Assembly (NCBI RefSeq): GCF_014648475.1
Contig: NZ_BMRE01000015.1
Span: 1 to 64,000 of the forward strand
Source of the DNA: Lentzea flava
GTDB lineage: Bacteria; Actinomycetota; Actinomycetes; Mycobacteriales; Pseudonocardiaceae
Length of the DNA stretch: 64,000 bases
Direction of reading: 5' to 3'
Position numbers and translations under genes: made by a program. The notes below the pieces were generated by a model. That model was given only the letters and a program-made list of their open reading frames with translations. It made no database searches and had not been told where the DNA came from. Below, one piece after another: positions 54,320 to 63,289 of this stretch. Every line of letters begins with the position of its first letter. Position 1 is the first letter of the stretch.

Positions 54320-54326
54320 GGTGGAC

Positions 54327-54932
54327 GTGTCAGAGGAACCGCGCCGCCGCCGCGCCCCCGCGATGAGCCCGGAAGATCGCCGCGAGGCGATCGTCCAGGC
54401 AACGCTGCCGCTCGTCGTGAAAGCCGGTGCGAACGTCACCACCAGCCAGATCGCCGCCGCCGCCGGAATCGCGGAAGGCACGGTGTTCCGCGTCTTCAAG
54501 GACAAGGCGGAGCTGCTCGACGCGTGCGTTCAACGAGCGCTGCGCTCAGACGAGGAGGTCGCTCTCCTCGAGGCGATCCCGGCGGACGTGCCGTTGGAGG
54601 AACGGTTGACCTCGGGAGTCGCCACGTTCAGCGGCTACCTCGACCGCATGTGGGGCCTCATCGGCACGTTGCGGGAGACCGGCTACCAACCGCACGACGA
54701 GGAACACAAGAAGCACAAGGGACCGCCGATCGGCATGCAGCAACTGACCAAGGCGGTCGCCGGCCTGTTCGGCGACGCTGAGCTGCGCGTCGGCCACGAC
54801 CTCGCCGCGCGGATGCTGCTCGGCGCCGTCTTCACGAACCGCATGGGCGCGGGCTTCGGCGAGACCACCGCCGAACCCGACGCCATCGTCGAACTTTTCC
54901 TGCACGGCGCACTCAAGGGGGAGACAAGATGA
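54327..54932 (+). CDS. TetR-family repressor of the adjacent ABC exporter
   Basis: A 201-aa regulator. The HTH is in residues 18-64 (REAIVQATLPLVVKAGANVTTSQIAAAAGIAEGTVFRVFKDKAEL), and a ligand-binding helical domain follows. GTG 54327 is chosen because the -10 TACAGT lies 7 nt upstream; GTG 54318 or 54321 would lie within or beside it. It overlaps the ATPase gene by 4 nt (ATGA). Twin palindromes in its promoter imply autoregulation of the whole exporter operon, relieved by a drug or metabolite. Confidence 0.9.
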   Translation: MSEEPRRRRAPAMSPEDRREAIVQATLPLVVKAGANVTTSQIAAAAGIAEGTVFRVFKDKAELLDACVQRALRSDEEVALLEAIPADVPLEERLTSGVATFSGYLDRMWGLIGTLRETGYQPHDEEHKKHKGPPIGMQQLTKAVAGLFGDAELRVGHDLAARMLLGAVFTNRMGAGFGETTAEPDAIVELFLHGALKGETR

Positions 54933-55852
54933 GTGAGCTCATGATCGAAGCCGCCGACGTGAGCAAGAAGTTCGGTGACGTGCACGCCCTCGACGGCGTG
55001 AGCGTCACCGCGAAGAAGGGCTCCGTTCTCGGCCTCCTCGGCCACAACGGCGCCGGCAAGACCACGCTGGTCAACATCCTCACGACGATGCTGCCGCTGT
55101 CCAGTGGCAGCGCGCGCGTCGCCGGGTTCGACGTCGCGAAGCAGGGCCACGAGGTCCGCAGCCGCATCGGCCTGACCGGCCAGTTCGCCGCCGTCGACGA
55201 ACAGCTGAGCGGCCACGACAACCTCGTGCTGATCGCCCGCCTGCTGGGCGCCAGCCGCAGGCAAGCCCACCAGCGCGCGGACGACCTGCTCGAGCAGTTC
55301 GACCTCACCGACGCCGCCAAGCGCAACGCCAAGACCTACTCCGGCGGCATGCGGCGCCGGCTCGACCTGGCCGCGTCCCTGGTCGGCCGCCCTGAGGTGT
55401 TGTTCCTGGACGAGCCGACCACGGGCCTCGACCCGGCCAGCCGCATGGCGATGTGGGAGATCGTCGAGAAGCTCGTCGCCGACGGCACCACCGTGCTGCT
55501 CACGACGCAGTACCTCGACGAGGCCGACCGGCTCGCCGACACGATCACCGTGCTGTCCCACGGCAAGGTCGTCGCGTCCGGCACGTCGGCCGAGCTCAAG
55601 GCCCAGGTCGGCCAGCGCACGGTGACCGTCACGCTCGACTCGGCGTCCGAAGTGGACACCGCGCTGAAGGCGATCAACGCGGTGGGCCTCCACCCCGTCG
55701 CCGAAGGCCTCACGCTCACCACGCCCGTCAGCGCGTCACGCGACCTCGCGACGGTCGTGCGCGCGTTGGACGACAACGGCTTGGAGGCGCACGAAATCGG
55801 CCTCGCCGAGCCCACGCTGGACGACGTCTACCTCACTCTCGCCGCGAACTAG
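54929..55852 (+). CDS. ABC-2 exporter ATP-binding protein, DrrA-like
   Basis: A 307-aa ATPase. Walker A is GHNGAGKTT, the signature YSGGMRRRLDLAAS, Walker B VLFLDEPTTGLDP, and the C-terminal domain ends with LAEPTLDDVYLTLAA, as in the DrrA family. It powers the DrrB-like permease 9 nt downstream to export a drug or metabolite. Start ATG overlaps the TetR stop. Confidence 0.93.
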   Translation: MSELMIEAADVSKKFGDVHALDGVSVTAKKGSVLGLLGHNGAGKTTLVNILTTMLPLSSGSARVAGFDVAKQGHEVRSRIGLTGQFAAVDEQLSGHDNLVLIARLLGASRRQAHQRADDLLEQFDLTDAAKRNAKTYSGGMRRRLDLAASLVGRPEVLFLDEPTTGLDPASRMAMWEIVEKLVADGTTVLLTTQYLDEADRLADTITVLSHGKVVASGTSAELKAQVGQRTVTVTLDSASEVDTALKAINAVGLHPVAEGLTLTTPVSASRDLATVVRALDDNGLEAHEIGLAEPTLDDVYLTLAAN

Positions 55853-55861
55853 GGGGACATC

Positions 55862-56659
55862 ATGGCGACCTTGACCTGGCACGGCAGCAGCTACCCGACA
55901 CAGGTTCTCGTGCTGACCGGCCGTTCACTCAGAGCGTTGTTGCGCACGCCCGCACTCGTCTTCTTCAGCGTGCTGCAGCCGTTGATCATGCTGACGCTGT
56001 TCAGCCAGATCTTCGGCAGCATCACGTCGACGGCGAACTTCCCGCCGGGCATGACCTACATCAACTACCTGCTGCCCGCGATCCTCGTGAACACCGCGAT
56101 GCAGTCCTCTCTCGCTTCCGGCATCGGACTCGTGCAGGACATGTCCAACGGTGTGCTCGCACGGTTCCGTTCGCTGCCCATCAGGCCGAGCACGGTTCTG
56201 TTGGCGCGCAACCTGTCCGACGCCGTCCGCACCGGGTTCCAGCTCGTGCTGATGATCGCGTTCGGCGTGCTGGTCTTCGGTTTCCGGCCCGACGGCGGCA
56301 TGCTCGGCACCCTCGCGGCGCTGGGCCTCGCGCTGGTCGTCGGATGGGCGCTGAGCTGGGTGTTCATCGCGATCGCTGCGTGGGTGCGCAAGGCCGAGCT
56401 GATGCAGACCGTCGGCTTCCTGGCGATGTTCCCGCTCATGTTCGCGTCCAGCGCGTTCGTGCCGGTCAACGGCCTTCCTGGCTGGCTGCAGGCGATCGCG
56501 AAGGTCAACCCGCTGACCTACGCGGTCGACGCCGCCCGCAGCCTGGCGCTGGCCCACCCCGTCACCGGAGTGGCCGGCGCGCTGGTCACGAGCGGCGCGA
56601 TCGCGGCGGTCGGCGCGTTCTTCGCGATCCGCGGCTTCCGCCGGCCGCTGTCGATCTAG
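55862..56659 (+). CDS. ABC-2 exporter permease, DrrB-like
   Basis: A 265-aa membrane protein with six helices. The ABC-2 features are visible: an N-terminal helical lead (TGRSLRALLRTPALVFFSVLQPLIMLTLFSQIF), the conserved MQSSLASGIGLVQDMSNGVLARFRSLPI segment at residues 80-107, and the LMFASSAFVPVNGLPGWLQAIAKVNPLTYAVDAAR motif near 195-230. It overlaps the converging CtaG gene by 4 nt at the stops. Confidence 0.92.
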   Translation: MATLTWHGSSYPTQVLVLTGRSLRALLRTPALVFFSVLQPLIMLTLFSQIFGSITSTANFPPGMTYINYLLPAILVNTAMQSSLASGIGLVQDMSNGVLARFRSLPIRPSTVLLARNLSDAVRTGFQLVLMIAFGVLVFGFRPDGGMLGTLAALGLALVVGWALSWVFIAIAAWVRKAELMQTVGFLAMFPLMFASSAFVPVNGLPGWLQAIAKVNPLTYAVDAARSLALAHPVTGVAGALVTSGAIAAVGAFFAIRGFRRPLSI

Positions 56660-58629
56660 TCCTTCCCCGCCATCTTCCTGAGCATCGCGTTGTAGGCCTC
56701 GAGGTCGGCGTCGCCATCGGCGTCGGCCTTGCGGTCCAGCCGCTTCGCCTCCCGGCTGTCCTGCCGCGCCCACTGCGCGAGCAGGGCGACCATTACCACG
56801 AGCAACGGGATCTCCCCCGCCGCCCACGCGATGCCGCCGCCGAGTCGCTGGTCCTCCAGCAGGTTCTGCACCCACGGCAACGACAGGCCGCGGTAGAACT
56901 GCTCACCGATGACGGTCTGCGAACTCATCAGCACGACGCCAAAGAACGCGTGGAACGGGATCGACGCGAACAAGAGCCCCAACCGTCCGAGCGGCGGCAG
57001 CTTGTTCGGTGCCGGGTCCACGCCGATCACGGGCCAGTAGAAGACGTAACCGGCCAGGATGAAGTGGGCGTTCATCGCGAGGTGCGCCCAGTGGAACGGC
57101 AGCGCGGCCTCGAACAGCCCCGAGAAGTACAGCGCGTAGAAGGACCCGACGAACAATCCCAGCGCCACAAAGGGGTTCGTCAACAAGCGCGCCAGCGGTG
57201 AGTGCACGAACGCCAGCACCCACTCTCGCGGCCCAGGAACCTCCTTGTTGACCGGCAACGCGCGCAACGCCAGCGTGACCGGCCCACCCAGGACGAACAG
57301 GATCGGCGTCAGCATGGACAGCACCATGTGCGCTTCCATGTGGACGCTGAACATCGCCGGCGAGTACCGGCCCATGCCCGACGACGTGGCGAACAAGAGA
57401 GAGAAGCACCCGCACAGCCACGCGACCGTGCGTCCGACCGGCCACTTGTCACCGCGCTTGGTGAGCCGTCGCACGCCCAGCACGTAGAACAGCGCGAGGG
57501 CCAGCGCCGCAGTGCCGTAGATCAGGTCGAAGCGCCAGTCGAACAGGATGCGCGCCAGCGTCGGCGGCCCGTCGAGGTCGTAGCCGATGGCGATCTCCGT
57601 GCGGCTGGGCAGTTCGACACTGCCGCCGGGCGGAGGCGTGCGGGCCAGCGCCACGGCCAGGCCGATCGTGAACATCATCAGCAGGACCTCGAGCCCCGCC
57701 AGCTTGAGCAGCGCGTGCGGCTTCCCGTCGACGACGCCCTTCACACCGCGCTCGCGCTGGAAGTACCCGAACACGCCGAGCAGCAGCAGACACGCGACCT
57801 TGCCGAGCGTCAGCCAGCCGTACGTCGATGTCACGAGGTCGGCCGGTGTGACGCGCACGAGCGCGTTCACTACGCCCGAGACGGCCATGACGATCCAGCA
57901 GACCAGCGCCACCTTCGAGAACCGCGTCGCGGCGAGGGGAAGGTGCGCTCCGCCACGCCTGCCGTGCGCGAGCAACACGATCAGACCGCCCACCCACAGC
58001 ACCGCGGCGATGAGGTGGAACAAGAGACTGTTCGTGGCCATGTCGTGCGAGCCACCCGACGACGAGTGTCCGGTGACCGCGACCGGCACCAGCGCGAAGA
58101 TCGCCAGGAGCAGCAGGACCGTCGTCCACCCCCACGACAGCACGAGACGGCAGCCCAGTGCGAGCAAGCTCACGATGATCGCCGTCAGCAGCCACGCCTT
58201 CGACTGCTCCAGCAACATCGCCGTCGCGATCATCTGGCTGAAGGTGAACGAACTCACGGGCCGGTCGATCGCCGCCGCAGTGTTGAACGGCACGGAGAGC
58301 ACCGCGCCGACCAGCCACACGAGCGCGAACCACCCGGCGGTGCGCATCGCGGCGTAACCGTCCGCTGCGAGAGTGCCGGACTTCTGCGGTGGCACGAGAA
58401 ACGCCGCCAACAGCAACGAGCCGATGGTCACCACCGCGCCTGTCTCCGTCAGCACGCGCACGATCAGCAGCCCTGCCGGAGGGTTGGGCGAGAGCGCGCT
58501 CAACGCGACGGCGACGAGAGCCGCCACCGCGAAGCCGATGACGACGAGGGGCACCAATCCCGTTCTGGTGGAGCGTTCGATTGCCACGTCCTGGAGCCTA
58601 CGACCCTCCGGCGCGGCGGCGTCGCTCAC
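56656..58629 (-). CDS. CopD-CtaG fusion: copper-resistance / cytochrome oxidase assembly membrane protein
   Basis: A 657-aa polytopic membrane protein. The N-terminal half (to about residue 335) resembles CopD copper-transport proteins (VTGHSSSGGSHDMATNSLLFHLIAAVLWVGG), and the C-terminal half is a Caa3-type CtaG domain (SVHMEAHMVLSMLTPILFVLGGPVTLALR; WAHLAMNAHFILAGYVFYWPVIGVDP; His-rich helices). Such fusions occur in mycobacteria. They likely deliver copper for cytochrome c oxidase. The GTG overlaps the MFS stop (GTGA), so it is cotranscribed with the MFS gene and probably falls under the LacI-type operator at 59802-59819. Confidence 0.9.
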   Translation of the reverse strand: MSDAAAPEGRRLQDVAIERSTRTGLVPLVVIGFAVAALVAVALSALSPNPPAGLLIVRVLTETGAVVTIGSLLLAAFLVPPQKSGTLAADGYAAMRTAGWFALVWLVGAVLSVPFNTAAAIDRPVSSFTFSQMIATAMLLEQSKAWLLTAIIVSLLALGCRLVLSWGWTTVLLLLAIFALVPVAVTGHSSSGGSHDMATNSLLFHLIAAVLWVGGLIVLLAHGRRGGAHLPLAATRFSKVALVCWIVMAVSGVVNALVRVTPADLVTSTYGWLTLGKVACLLLLGVFGYFQRERGVKGVVDGKPHALLKLAGLEVLLMMFTIGLAVALARTPPPGGSVELPSRTEIAIGYDLDGPPTLARILFDWRFDLIYGTAALALALFYVLGVRRLTKRGDKWPVGRTVAWLCGCFSLLFATSSGMGRYSPAMFSVHMEAHMVLSMLTPILFVLGGPVTLALRALPVNKEVPGPREWVLAFVHSPLARLLTNPFVALGLFVGSFYALYFSGLFEAALPFHWAHLAMNAHFILAGYVFYWPVIGVDPAPNKLPPLGRLGLLFASIPFHAFFGVVLMSSQTVIGEQFYRGLSLPWVQNLLEDQRLGGGIAWAAGEIPLLVVMVALLAQWARQDSREAKRLDRKADADGDADLEAYNAMLRKMAGKD

Positions 58630-59801
58630 ACGGATGCCGGCTGCCTCGCAGCCCGCCTGGCCAGCCAGGTCGCCGGGATGATCAGGGCCGTGACCAGCGC
58701 CACGAACCCCAGCGACACCACGAGAGAACTCACGTGCGCGAGCCCGCCCACGATCGGCGGCCCGGCGAGGAACCCCGTGTAGGCGATCGTCGTCACCAGA
58801 CCCAGCTCGCGTTCACCGCCGCTGCCGTCCGCGCGTTTGCCCGTGTCGCTCGCGAGGTCCATGACCACGGGGAACGAGAACGCGAGCCCCAGCCCGGCCA
58901 GGCCGAACCCGAGGTAGCCCGCCGCGGGGAACGGCACCACGACGGCCAGCGCCAGACCCGTTGCCGCGAGCCCACCACCCGTGGCGAGAAGGCGATGCGG
59001 GCCGAGCGTGCGTTGGATCGGTTCGCCGAACCACCGTGCGAGCGCCATCGCCATGGAGAACCCCGCATACGCGTATGCACCCGCCGCGTCACCCATGCCG
59101 CGCTCACGAACCATGAACAACGCAGACCAGTCCGCCGCCGCACCTTCCGCGATGGCACTGCACAGCGCGACGCTCGCCAACAGCCAGAGAACTGGGCTCT
59201 TGAGCACGTTCGTGCGTTCGGTGGCCTCTGCCCTATGACGCTCCCCCACTCCTCCGGGAATTCTCTTGGCGATGAGCGCCGTGACGATGAGCCCCACCAA
59301 CGCCGCGAGGAGGAAGTGCTTCATGGGCGACCAGTGCGCCTGAGCGGCGGCGGCGCTGCCCAACGACCCGATGAGGCCGCCGAAGCTGAATCCCGCGTGG
59401 AACTGCGGCATCAACGGCCGTTGCAGATCACGGACGACGACGACCGCCGCAACGTTCATCGACACGTCCATCGCCGCCACGCTCGCCCCCAGTGCGATGA
59501 GGATCAGTCCGAACTGCACTGGCGACTGCGAAAGCGCGAGCACGGGCAGAAGGAGCGGACTGAGGAGGCTGCTCGCCAACAGGACGTTGCGCGACCCGTG
59601 CACCGCGCAGATCCGTGCCGCGATCGGCGCCGTGACGGCCAGCCCGGCACTCGCCCCGAGCAACGCGAGGCCGAGGCTGCCGGGTTCGGCACCGATCTGC
59701 TCGGCGAGCGCGGGCACGCGGGCGGCCCAGGTGCCGAAGACGGCGCCGTTCAACAGGAAGACGACGAACGTGGCCAGACGTGGGGACATGCGTTCCAGCA
59801 T
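58626..59801 (-). CDS. MFS transporter, YbjJ-like
   Basis: A 391-aa transporter with 12 helices. The N-terminus PRLATFVVFLLNGAVFGTWAARVPALAEQIG is typical of the YbjJ/FucP-like MFS group. The start is ATG 59801 or ATG 59789 (GGAA 5 nt upstream); with the first, the palindrome at 59802-59819 abuts the start codon. Substrate unknown, perhaps a sugar since the divergent regulator is LacI-type. It overlaps the CopD-CtaG gene by 4 nt. Confidence 0.88.
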   Translation of the reverse strand: MLERMSPRLATFVVFLLNGAVFGTWAARVPALAEQIGAEPGSLGLALLGASAGLAVTAPIAARICAVHGSRNVLLASSLLSPLLLPVLALSQSPVQFGLILIALGASVAAMDVSMNVAAVVVVRDLQRPLMPQFHAGFSFGGLIGSLGSAAAAQAHWSPMKHFLLAALVGLIVTALIAKRIPGGVGERHRAEATERTNVLKSPVLWLLASVALCSAIAEGAAADWSALFMVRERGMGDAAGAYAYAGFSMAMALARWFGEPIQRTLGPHRLLATGGGLAATGLALAVVVPFPAAGYLGFGLAGLGLAFSFPVVMDLASDTGKRADGSGGERELGLVTTIAYTGFLAGPPIVGGLAHVSSLVVSLGFVALVTALIIPATWLARRAARQPASV

Positions 59802-59819
59802 GACTGAAGCGCTTCAGTC
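59802..59819. promoter_or_regulatory. LacI operator, 18-bp perfect palindrome GACTGAAGCGCTTCAGTC
   Basis: A perfect palindrome with central GC/CG symmetry. It lies between the divergent LacI-type regulator and the MFS-CtaG operon, directly against the MFS start. The core TGAAGCGCTTCA matches the common LacI-family operator pattern. Confidence 0.88.
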
Positions 59820-59862
59820 CCGCCACTCATCAGTGTCGGACCTCTCGCCTACGATGCTGTTC

Positions 59863-60942
59863 GTGGACTCCGATCGCCGACGAAGGCCGACGCTGGACAC
59901 CGTCGCCGCCGCGGTCGGGGTCTCCAGGGCAACGGTGTCGAACGCGTACAACCGCCCCGACCAGCTCTCGTCGTCGTTGCGCGAACGCATCCTCGAGACG
60001 GCACGCTCTCTGGGCTATGCGGGCCCCGACCCCGTCGCCCGCTCCCTGGCCACACGGTCGTCAGCGGCCGTGGGTTTCATGCTGCCGCAGGGCCTGTCCG
60101 GCGCGTTCTCGGATCCGGCGCTGTCGATCGTGCTCGACGGCCTGGCCTCGACCGTCGACGGCCACGACCACAGCCTCGTCCTGATGCCCGGCGACGCCAC
60201 GGGCGGTCCACGTCCCTCGATCGTGGCGCGCGCACAGGCGGACGTGATGGTCGCGTACTCACTCCCGGACTCCGCCCCGGCACTGGACGCGGTGGCCGCC
60301 AGAGGCCTCCCCCTGGTCGTGATCGACCAGCCGGTACTGCCGGGTTCGGCGCGGGTCGAGGTGCAGGACTACCTGGGCGCGACGCTCGCCGCGTCGTTCC
60401 TGCTCGAACTCGGCCACACCTCGTTCGGCGTGCTGATGTTCTCGCTGCACCCGGACGGAGTATCCGGCCCGGCATCCGTCGAGCGCCGTTCGGCCGTGTC
60501 GTTCCGCGTGAGCCGCGACCGCCTGGGCGGCTACCTCGACACTTTGGAAAAAGCCGGGGTGAAACCGGACAATGTTCCGGTGTGGGAGGCGCGCGGCAGT
60601 GATCGCGAGCTCGGACGTCTCGGCGCGCGGTGGTTGCTCACCCGCACGCCACGCCCGAGCGCTCTGCTGTGCGCGTCGGACCAACTCGCCTTCGGCGCCC
60701 TTCAGGCAGCCCGCGACCTCGGCTTGACCGTGCCGCGGGACGTTTCCGTCGTCGGCTTCGACGACGTCCCCGAAGCGGCCTACAGCGACCCGCCGCTGAC
60801 TACCGTGCGTCAACCCCTGGCCGAAAAGGGCCGACGCGCGGGCGAGCTGGCGCTGAAGTTACTGGCCGGAGGCAGACCGCCGCGGCCCACGAGACTCGAC
60901 GTTTCACTCGCGCAGAGAGACTCGACGGCCCCTCGGACGTGA
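59863..60942 (+). CDS. LacI-family transcriptional regulator
   Basis: A 359-aa repressor. The HTH/hinge is RRPTLDTVAAAVGVSRATVSNAYNRPDQLSSSLRERIL (residues 6-43), followed by a full effector domain with VVGFDDVPEAAYSDPPLTTVRQP near the C-terminus. GTG 59863 lies 7 nt after -10 TACGAT (leaderless); ATG 59854 is an alternative start that overlaps the -10. It likely controls itself and the divergent MFS-CtaG operon through the 18-bp palindrome. Confidence 0.93.
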   Translation: MDSDRRRRPTLDTVAAAVGVSRATVSNAYNRPDQLSSSLRERILETARSLGYAGPDPVARSLATRSSAAVGFMLPQGLSGAFSDPALSIVLDGLASTVDGHDHSLVLMPGDATGGPRPSIVARAQADVMVAYSLPDSAPALDAVAARGLPLVVIDQPVLPGSARVEVQDYLGATLAASFLLELGHTSFGVLMFSLHPDGVSGPASVERRSAVSFRVSRDRLGGYLDTLEKAGVKPDNVPVWEARGSDRELGRLGARWLLTRTPRPSALLCASDQLAFGALQAARDLGLTVPRDVSVVGFDDVPEAAYSDPPLTTVRQPLAEKGRRAGELALKLLAGGRPPRPTRLDVSLAQRDSTAPRT

Positions 60943-61011
60943 TACGCGTCACGTTTAGACCGTTTTCGTCACCCGTTCGGCGGTAAGGCGGAAACGGTCG
61001 ATCGACTTCGG

Positions 61012-61050
61012 ACGATGTGTCCGGTGGGGGCAGCGGCGACCACACATCGT
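61012..61050. repeat. Inverted repeat upstream of tRNA-Arg
   Basis: ACGATGTGT (61012-61020) and ACACATCGT (61042-61050), perfect 9-bp arms 21 bp apart, 20 bp before the tRNA. It could act in tRNA transcription or as a protein site; nothing more can be said. Confidence 0.45.
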
Positions 61051-61070
61051 GGCCGTCTCGGTCTCCTCAA

Positions 61071-61143
61071 GCCTCCGTAGCTCAGTGGAGAGAGCGAGGG
61101 ACTTCTAATCCCGAGGTCGCAGGTTCGAATCCTGCCGGGGGCG
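61071..61143 (+). tRNA. tRNA-Arg (TCT)
   Basis: A 73-nt cloverleaf. The acceptor GCCTCCG pairs with CGGGGGC (one G-T pair), the anticodon loop is CTTCTAA (anticodon TCT), the T arm is GCAGG-TTCGAAT-CCTGC, and the discriminator is G. CCA is not encoded. Confidence 0.95.
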
Positions 61144-61152
61144 CTCCACGAC

Positions 61153-61190
61153 GAAGGCCCCTGACCTGCACCGACAGGTCAGGGGCCTTC
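61153..61190. terminator. Bidirectional terminator, 16-bp perfect stem
   Basis: GAAGGCCCCTGACCTG (61153-61168) pairs with 61175-61190 around a 6-nt loop, followed by TTCT. It ends tRNA-Arg transcription and overlaps the 3' end of the converging LacI remnant. Confidence 0.92.
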
Positions 61191-61655
61191 TTCTGTACTG
61201 GTCGACCGGCGAGGCAGCAGCACCGGCTGCACGACTCGGCGCCGGTTCACCCCGGCGCGGCCGTTGACGAGAGCGATCAGCAGGTCGACCGCCTCATCGC
61301 CGACCCGGTCCGGGCGGAGCAGGAGGCGCACGGCCGCGTCGTGGTCGGGGTCCACCCACGCGTCGTCCCAGCGCGGGTCGGGTGGGCGGCCGTCGCTCAT
61401 CATCGGGATGCCGCGCTCGTGTGCTGCTAGGCCGAGCACTCCGGTGCCGGTTGGGGCATAGCCGAATTCGCGGACGGCGGCGATCACGCGTTGCCTGGTT
61501 GCTTCGGAGAGGCGGCCAGTGCCGTTGAGCGCGTTCGACACCGTGGCCGTGGACGCCCCGGCTAGTGCGGCCACTGCCCCGAGCGTGGGACGCCGCCAGA
61601 CACCCGTGCTCTTCAATGCCCATCCCGGCCAGCTTGTGGTTAAGGCGTTAATCAC
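61179..61655 (-). pseudogene. LacI-family regulator remnant with its middle missing
   Basis: A 158-residue frame that keeps the LacI helix-turn-helix (RRPTLGAVAALAGASTATVSNALNG and REFGYAP) and the family's C-terminal end (DEAVDLLIALVNGR, then VVQPVLLPRRST). In between are only about 50 residues where about 220 are expected; the piece MSDGRPPDPRWDDAWVDPD looks like one strand-turn of the lost effector domain. The frame stays open, so a short DNA-binding protein could still be made, but it could not sense a ligand. The start is unclear (GTG 61655 or a later TTG). Confidence 0.7.
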
Positions 61656-61716
61656 GCACCGTACCGGCGACAGCGGCCGGAACGGTCGCCGGTGTCATGT
61701 GGACGAAGGAGTGGCC

Positions 61717-62392
61717 GTGGAGGCGAGGATTTCTCAGGTGCGGCAACGCGCCGTACCTCCGGTTGTTGCGGCGCGGTGGGCGTTGTGGGCGTTCGTCATC
61801 GTCAACCTGGCGGTCGTCGAGGTCCTGTTCCTCACTGCAGGGACCGGCAAGAACGGGGTGCTCACGGTCGCCAGGTTCTTCGGCATGCACGCCGCTGTGC
61901 TGATGGTGTTCCAGCTGCTGCTGGTGGCTCGGCTGCCGTGGCTCGACCGGCGGATCGGCATGGACCGGCTGACGGTGTGGCACCGGTGGCTCGGCTTCAC
62001 CTTGCTGTGGACCGTTCTCACCCACGCCGTGCTGGTGGTGCTGGGCTACGCGACGCTCGACGACGCGTCGATGGGCAGGACGTTCCTCGCGCTGGCCGGA
62101 GTGCCCGCGTCGCTGCTCGGGATGTGCGCCGCGCTGATCATCGTCGTGGTCGCGGCGGGTGCGAGCGCTGGTCGCGGACCTGGGTGGGCAGCTGCACCTG
62201 CTCACCGGCCGCACGGCCGACGGCGCGTCGCCGTTCGAGCCGGACAACCTCCGCGTCCTGGTGCCGGACATCGCCGAACGCGACGTGTACGTCTGCGGGC
62301 CGCCCGGGATGACTTCGGCTGTGCTCAGCGCGCTGCGGAAGCTGAAGGTTCCCGGCCGGCAGGTGCACTCCGAGCGGTTCGGCCTGGCCTGA
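61717..62392 (+). pseudogene. Ferric-reductase-like transmembrane oxidoreductase with internal deletion and frameshift
   Basis: GTG 61717 (GAAGGAG 5 nt upstream) opens a frame with four hydrophobic helices, including the haem-ligand-like His in GMHAAVL, WHRWLGF and THAVLV, running to about 62155. The continuation in the next frame (from about 62159) is the C-terminal NAD-binding end of the same kind of enzyme: VADLGGQLHLLTGR, then RDVYVCGPPGMTSAVLSALRKLKVP and HSERFGLA. Some 200 residues (remaining helices, FAD domain, first half of the NAD domain) are missing at the junction and the frame shifts. It is non-functional unless the join is an assembly error. Confidence 0.75.
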
Positions 62393-62412
62393 CGCGGCTC
62401 GCTGCCCCGGCG

Positions 62413-63210
62413 TTAGCGCCAGGTGGTGGCCACGTAGGTGTCGAAGCTCGTGGCCGGGCGGCCCAGCAGGCGGGGGACGTCGTCGGTCGGGGTGGCCAGC
62501 AGGCCCTGGCGCATGCCCTCGAACATCGCGTTCAGCTCATCGGCCTCGTGTTCGGGGACGCCGTGGGAGAGCAGGAGTTCGCGGTATTCGGCCGGGGTCA
62601 GCTTCACCAGTTCGGCCGTTGGAGAGATCTTGTTCAGGGCCGCGGTGAAGGTGATGGCTTCGGGGCCGGTCAGGTTGTAGGTCCGGCCGTCGTGGTCGCC
62701 GGATGACAGCAGGGCCAGTGCGGCCACTTCGGCGATGTCCTGGACGTCCACGAACGGTTCCGGGGTGTCGTCGACCGGGAGGGAGAGGCGGCCTGCGCGG
62801 ACCTCGGCTTCCCAGACGTCCTCGGAGAAGTTCTGGTTGAAGTTGTTGGCGCGCAGGATGGTCCACGGCAGGTCGGTGGCGCGGACTGCCCGTTCGGCCG
62901 CGAGCATGCCCTGGAAGAACTGGTCGGGGATCTCGTCGAGGCCTCGGCCGGAGAGCAGGACGAGGCGGACGCCTTCTGCTTGGGCGAGGTGGACGAACGG
63001 GGTGGCCGCGGCCGGGTCGGGCGGGGCGATCACGTAGGCCGCGGTGACGCCGTGGAGGGCTGGGTGCCAGGTGGACTCTTCGGACCAGTCGAAGCGGACC
63101 GCGCTGGTGCGGGAGGCCGGGCGGACCTTCGCGCCGGACTCCTCGAGGGTGCGGACCACGCGGCGGCCCGTCTTGCCGGTTGCGCCCAGGACCAGGATCT
63201 CGTGTGACAT
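62413..63210 (-). CDS. NmrA-like NAD(P)-binding protein
   Basis: A 265-aa Rossmann-fold protein: LVLGATGKTGRRVVRTLEESGA at residues 6-27, SEDVWEAEVRAGRLSLPVDD in the middle and RTYNLTGPEAITF near 190, typical of the NmrA/YtfG (NAD(P)H-quinone reductase or redox-sensor) group. The ATG at 63210 gives the standard N-terminus. It diverges from an AraC-type regulator 80 bp away, which probably controls it. Confidence 0.88.
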   Translation of the reverse strand: MSHEILVLGATGKTGRRVVRTLEESGAKVRPASRTSAVRFDWSEESTWHPALHGVTAAYVIAPPDPAAATPFVHLAQAEGVRLVLLSGRGLDEIPDQFFQGMLAAERAVRATDLPWTILRANNFNQNFSEDVWEAEVRAGRLSLPVDDTPEPFVDVQDIAEVAALALLSSGDHDGRTYNLTGPEAITFTAALNKISPTAELVKLTPAEYRELLLSHGVPEHEADELNAMFEGMRQGLLATPTDDVPRLLGRPATSFDTYVATTWR

Positions 63211-63289
63211 GAGTTCAGCCAACGGCACGGCACTCGGATGGGCCATGCGTGAGAGTTCATCGATGATGTTCGATCGTATGGTGGTGGGC

